From: Eucalyptus grandis
Taxonomy: Eukaryota > Streptophyta > Magnoliopsida > Myrtales > Myrtaceae
Reading direction: 5' to 3'
DNA: 64,000 nt
Assembly: GCF_016545825.1 (NCBI RefSeq)
Contig: NC_052616.1
Location: forward strand, 4,588,001-4,652,000
Shown here: positions 59,701-64,000 of the stretch, one piece after another
Layout of the letters: each line of letters starts with the position of its first letter
Position numbering within the stretch: position 1 is the stretch's first letter
The notes under the pieces: generated by a model
Seen by the model: only the letters and a program-made list of their open reading frames with translations
What the model was told of the DNA's origin: nothing
Database searches by the model: none
Position numbers and translations under genes: made by a program

Positions 59701-62439
59701 TATTTAGGGCCGTGCAAATCTTGGTGATTATGTAATTATAAGTGGAGATTAAACTAAGATGTTAGGAGTAGATGTGGGCTGATTTCTTAAGGCACAAAAA
59801 CCGCCCAAACTGGCCCACGTTTCCTCTTGGATCGGTCGACCAAGGCCCGGCCGAATGAGGCCCTATCAATTGCATGGAATCGACAAGTGGCAGGGGGACT
59901 CCATGAGGTGTCGGCACCCCTTGCTTCACCGGAGATCTACCATGCAAAACCTCATGATTACTAGCCAATCATGAGAATAAAAGAAAAAGAGGAGGGGGCG
60001 GAGTGAACGAGGGAATGATCGAGAAAGAGAGAGTAATCGAGACAAAAGGGAGAGAGTGAGACCGAGAGAGCTCGAGCGGGCGAGCAAGTGAGAGAGGAGG
60101 GGAAGAAGGAGACCAGCCCTGCCGTGCGTGCGCCTGCTGCCGCCGTCGACACCGCCTAGCTTCACTGTCGATCGAGCCGCGCCCGAAGTCCTCAAGTCAC
60201 TGTTTGCTTCCTGTGGTTGTGTTGGACTTAAGGCAAGTGAAGTCCATTGATCTATACGATGTTTGTTGTGGTTGTGTGTGAAGTGTAATAGATTTTGAAT
60301 GTGCTGGATGTTGGAATTTTCGAAAGTATAGGAGCAGTTCCTTAGGACTAGTAAACTGTTTCATGGAAAAACAGCTTGACCTTTGGCAACTCTGTGAATT
60401 TTCTGTAATTATCTAGCCAAAATTTGACTTCATGTCCTCGATGAAAGCTGTAGATGACATTTTAAGGAATAAAATACTAAAATTTGGGAAGAAACAGACA
60501 AGTGTTGGTTGGTGAAACGATTTTTCTTTGAAAGTGTTAGATCTGGAAACTGTTACCGAGGGTTAGGGAGAGTTATACTGATTATAGCTCTTGATATATC
60601 ATAAATCTGACTTCGAGTTCTACATGAAACTTTGACCTTTAGGTTTTTTCTATAACATATCAAAATATCAGAATTTTCTGAGTTTATTTAGGGGTTATAC
60701 CGAATTTGTTATTAAAACTGTGCAATAGTGATGTTTGAAGTTTTATGGCTGTGATGCATGGACCATAGCGACTCGTCAAAAGAAGTTTTCTTGACATGGT
60801 GTTCTTCATAAAATATTTTTCTCTAGATCTTGTTTATAACATGTCAAATTCTTAGAATTTATTAAGATCATTTACTAATTTTTCCAGAATTTCAATTAGA
60901 GGAGTGCATTTTGTTTTGTCCGAAAACTGTTTCATTTCAAGACCAATTGAATTGCTCTATGAGATGTGATGTCTAGGGTTGTTAATCATACAGTGTATGC
61001 GGTGACATTTAGCATATCATATGACATCAAAAATGAAATTGATGAGGCTTTGTAAACTCATTGAAACTTATGATTGTATTGCATCAAAATAATATTTTCA
61101 AAGTGAGACATATATGTATACATTGTGATGTTGATGATACCGTCGGACTGCTAAGTCGACGATGCCTCGGGAGTGTCGGGATGCCCGGAGGTGTGTGCTA
61201 GAGGTCTCGCGATGCCAGGTTGGGTGCGAGAGCATCGCGAGACCTAGGAGGGATGCAAAGATTGGTCCCTGAGAAAAATGAGATCCTTTTGAATATCAAA
61301 ATGGGAAATGAATCATGCGCATGTGTGTGCATATGGCATGGTGCATGAATTGTCTATGAATTTAAGTTGGCACTTGGCATTGGAAATGTGGTCATTAAGG
61401 CATTGAATGGATCTTATAGAGATATATGCACGATTGCATGGATGATATGTGCATTTCACATGAAATCTTGGTTGTCTTGCTTGTTGCATTGTGTAGTTTG
61501 ATGGATCTTTTACTGCTGAGTGGTTGTACTCACCCCTTTTGGGGACTAACATTTCAGACTAGGAGTTATGTCTCTGTCACCAGTCACCCCCAGAACTTTC
61601 AATAGCATACCGACCGACGTTGAGTTGAGTGTTCGGAGCATCATCACCCCGGGATACGTGGGTTAGTTTTTGTTCGTGTATAGGTTCTGGTTTTGTATGA
61701 CGTTGGATCACCCGCCGGCCCTATCATTCAGGAGTTTTTGTCCGTGCATGTCCACCACGACGGAGTTATGCTAGGGATGTTGCTACTGCCACCAGCTGAC
61801 GGACCAGGTTGGGTGTGACTAAGCGCGATGGAGGGAGGATGAAGCTTCTTTTTGGACTGCCGACACTGAATGATGGACCGATGTACATGACTGCTGTGGA
61901 GTCGGGTACTTTTGGTTGTAGCCGAGCTTAGTAAAACCTTGGCCTTTTGATGTACTAACTCATGATGTCCATCAAGTTATGTAAATAATAGTGTTCGGCT
62001 CTAACTTATATAAAATGTGTAGTTGGTGTGAATTGCATTATCTTGTTGAGCATGGGGTAGGGAAATTTAGATTATGCTTCTGCTATATGAATTGTGCTGG
62101 GACCGATTTAAATGATACAAACCCCTAGGATTTATGAACCCACTATAATTCAATGGTGTCAGAGTGACATGTTATTAGGAGAAGTGAAAGGTAAGCGAAC
62201 TGTGGCGACACTAACGGATCGAGGGCCGTTTCGGGGGTGCCAAACTCACCAAGTGGTTTCAAAGCTTTTTGGATTTTTTTGTGCTCTTTGTTGAAGATAG
62301 TGAAACCTCTCTCTCCCGTGATTTTTCCCGTTTTAAATTTTCCACGTAAATCTTATGTCTCGTGTGATTTTGATTTTCTTTCATCCTTTGCTACTTATTA
62401 GATTGGTGCATCTTTGATTGGCGTTTTTCTGCGACATAT
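59701..62439 (+). other. non-coding retroelement-like region
   Basis: A GA-rich block (59985-60115) is followed by T-rich text. GTTGATGATACCGTCGGACT and CTCGGGAGTGTCGGGATGCC (61127-61190) and a GGTTGTACTCACCCCTTTTG phrase (61522) are in the style of large plant LTR elements. No coding domain or element ends were identified. Confidence 0.45.
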
Positions 62440-63053
62440 GTCCCACCATCAAGATTCAAGACTAAGCAACCAAAGGTTGGATATGATTAGCTGAAATAGA
62501 GAGAGTATGGTCGGAAATTTTTTAACATGCTGAGATTCTCACCAACTCTCCAGTCCACCAAACAAAATAGGAAAAAGACCGAAACCTATAAAGCAAAAAA
62601 TTGTCCAAAACAACGAGATTCAACGTAATGCCCAAATGAAGGTTATATTAAAGACATATGACATAAGTATTCTCTTAAATTTCAAAGAAAACAACAAGCA
62701 AGTACTACATTTAGCTGCTGACACCATAGATAATTCACAGACAAGCCTCTCTGACCTCGTCCACAAAGGCCCTGAGGTTCATGTCCGAAGAATTCACCTT
62801 CCTTCACAGCCTCCTTGCCAAATCTCTTAATTTCTGGGCATTCCTTCTCCCCTCATCTCCCTCCTCTCCATCTCCCATCGCCAACTCCAAGCACCTCCTT
62901 ATGTCGCCGCCTTCCACCAGGCTGCCTTGCTCTCTGGTGTCACCTTCACTTCAGTCCTTCATACGTCTGCGACAAGCTTCGCATTTGTCAGCTGATCACT
63001 CCACTGCGGAAATGTCAATACTGGCAACCCAAAGACCAAGCTCTCCGACGTCG
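62440..63053 (-). pseudogene. truncated copy of the UGT gene 3' end
   Basis: Matches 36265-37080: the 3' flank (GTCCCACCATCAAGATTCAA, TTTTTAACATGCTGA), then the coding end (CCTCGTCCACAAAGGCCCTG, TCACTCCACTGCGG, AGACCAAGCTCTC). It covers roughly UGT residues 368-472 and stops abruptly inside the PSPG region at about 63053, where homology gives way to unrelated ATTAAATTTCGGC text. Frameshifts and substitutions make it non-functional. It lacks the SINE present in the parent-like copy. Confidence 0.88.
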
Positions 63054-63384
63054 ATTAAATTTCGGCACATTTTGCGTTTGTACAGTCCTGTTAAAATCAA
63101 AGCCATTGGTTCCTTTATCTATGATATTTCCTATCTAGAATTCGTACAAAACTCTAGTTTCTTTAAATTAAATAATCCTAAAAACAACACTCCGCGAAAG
63201 ATATTTCGTTATGAGAAAAATTTCGGTGAAACATTCACAATGTTTTAAATGGAAACGGAGCTGCACAATCAACAAACTTACAACATTTGAGTCATTTTAC
63301 AGCCTAGAGAAGGGGACTTTGTAGTATGATCTGTTCCCATCTCGTTTCTCATGGTTTAACAATATGCCGCCTGTATGTACTTCA
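63054..63384. other. unassigned junction sequence
   Basis: AT-rich sequence between the UGT fragment and repeat unit C. 'aaatttcggc' and 'gaaaaatttcggtgaaac' phrases resemble retroelement LTR text, but no border is clear. Confidence 0.4.
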
Positions 63385-64000
63385 TTATATAGAACTTGCG
63401 CAATTTATCACCATTGCCTCACAAGGTCCTTCCCTCCCCAGCCCCTCAATGACAAGCACACGGGAACTCCTCGCATGCCATCGTTTACCGTCTGTCGTCG
63501 ACCTGCCGCTACCATCATCTCTGCTTTCTCTCTATCTCTCCCTTGCTCTTGAAAAGAAATTATATAGAATATTCACATGATCAATGATCACAATAGTGTT
63601 AATCTTAACCATTCATTTTCTAATCATCAAGCAAACTCATTTTTGAAGTAACGAGTCTAACATTGGCAAATGAAGAATGATATTATATATAAATATTTAA
63701 TTTATCTGTCTCAACGAGGACAATTGCACACACTTATTTTTTACCACCTTTCGATTATGAGTCACCCTTGTCAAGATTCCGATCGACTTGTTCTGCAAAA
63801 GCTTTCTTCAACACCCAATTTGATCAAATTGGATGGTAAGATCACTGAATATCGAGATTTTTCATTGCAATTGTCCAATCCATATGGGGTTTGAAATACA
63901 CAATTTCTACAAATCACTTGATGAGATCATGTAAATATGGTTGTGAGCTTTCCAACGCCTTGAGAATCAATTCAATTGGAGTTTCTTGAGGTAGATATCA
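63385..64000 (+). repeat. repeat unit copy C (runs off the window)
   Basis: Third copy of the unit at 27573-29221. It continues without either insertion seen in copy A within the compared part: GCAATTTATCACCATTGCCTCACAAGG is read straight through where copy A has the Harbinger-like element. The end at 64000 is the window edge. Confidence 0.85.

Overview
This is a gene-poor, transposon-rich stretch of nuclear DNA from a flowering plant, almost certainly a eudicot. The evidence is a spliced group IIc WRKY gene closest to Arabidopsis WRKY12, an intronless plant family-1 glycosyltransferase, a nuclear insertion of plastid rbcL DNA, and plant-type Mutator, PIF/Harbinger-like, copia, SINE and non-coding LTR elements. 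A woody Myrtales genome such as Eucalyptus would fit the repeat style, but the sequence alone does not prove it.

Layout. 1-11.3 kb is AT-rich intergenic DNA with microsatellites and a small degenerate inverted-repeat element. 11.7-16.4 kb is the WRKY12-like gene (four exons, 222 residues, 3.6-kb last intron). About 0.6 kb beyond its stop lies a plastid-derived rbcL 3' end (NUPT). 17.4-26.2 kb holds decayed inverted-repeat elements and unassigned sequence. 26.2-35.1 kb is a stack of insertions: a Mutator-like element with a 9-bp target duplication, a Harbinger-like element with a TAA duplication, a ~2.6-kb TG..CA element that contains a copia-type solo LTR and a second Harbinger-like element, then a second Mutator-like element with a 10-bp duplication. 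36.8-38.2 kb is a complete UGT75-like glucosyltransferase on the minus strand, with a SINE 17 bp past its stop codon. 39.2-39.8 kb is a solo LTR. 40.5-46.6 kb is a decayed autonomous MULE: a GRF zinc-finger pseudogene on the plus strand and a frameshifted transposase pseudogene on the minus strand. 46.8-58.7 kb is non-coding LTR-type sequence in which one family member has inserted into another; both carry a related short reading frame of unknown function. 58.8-59.3 kb is the tail of a copia polyprotein. 62.4-63.1 kb is a truncated copy of the 3' end of the UGT gene, and 63.4-64.0 kb is a third copy of a repeat unit also present at 27.6-29.2 and 33.9-34.1 kb.

Only two host genes look intact, WRKY12-like and the UGT, and nothing shows that they work together. 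The most informative features are the insertion histories: four insertions (SINE, Harbinger-like element, 2.6-kb TG..CA element, self-nested element) can be read from target duplications, and three also have paralogous empty sites within the window. The spacing between repeat units, together with the UGT fragment, suggests a decayed UGT tandem array with a period near 36 kb.
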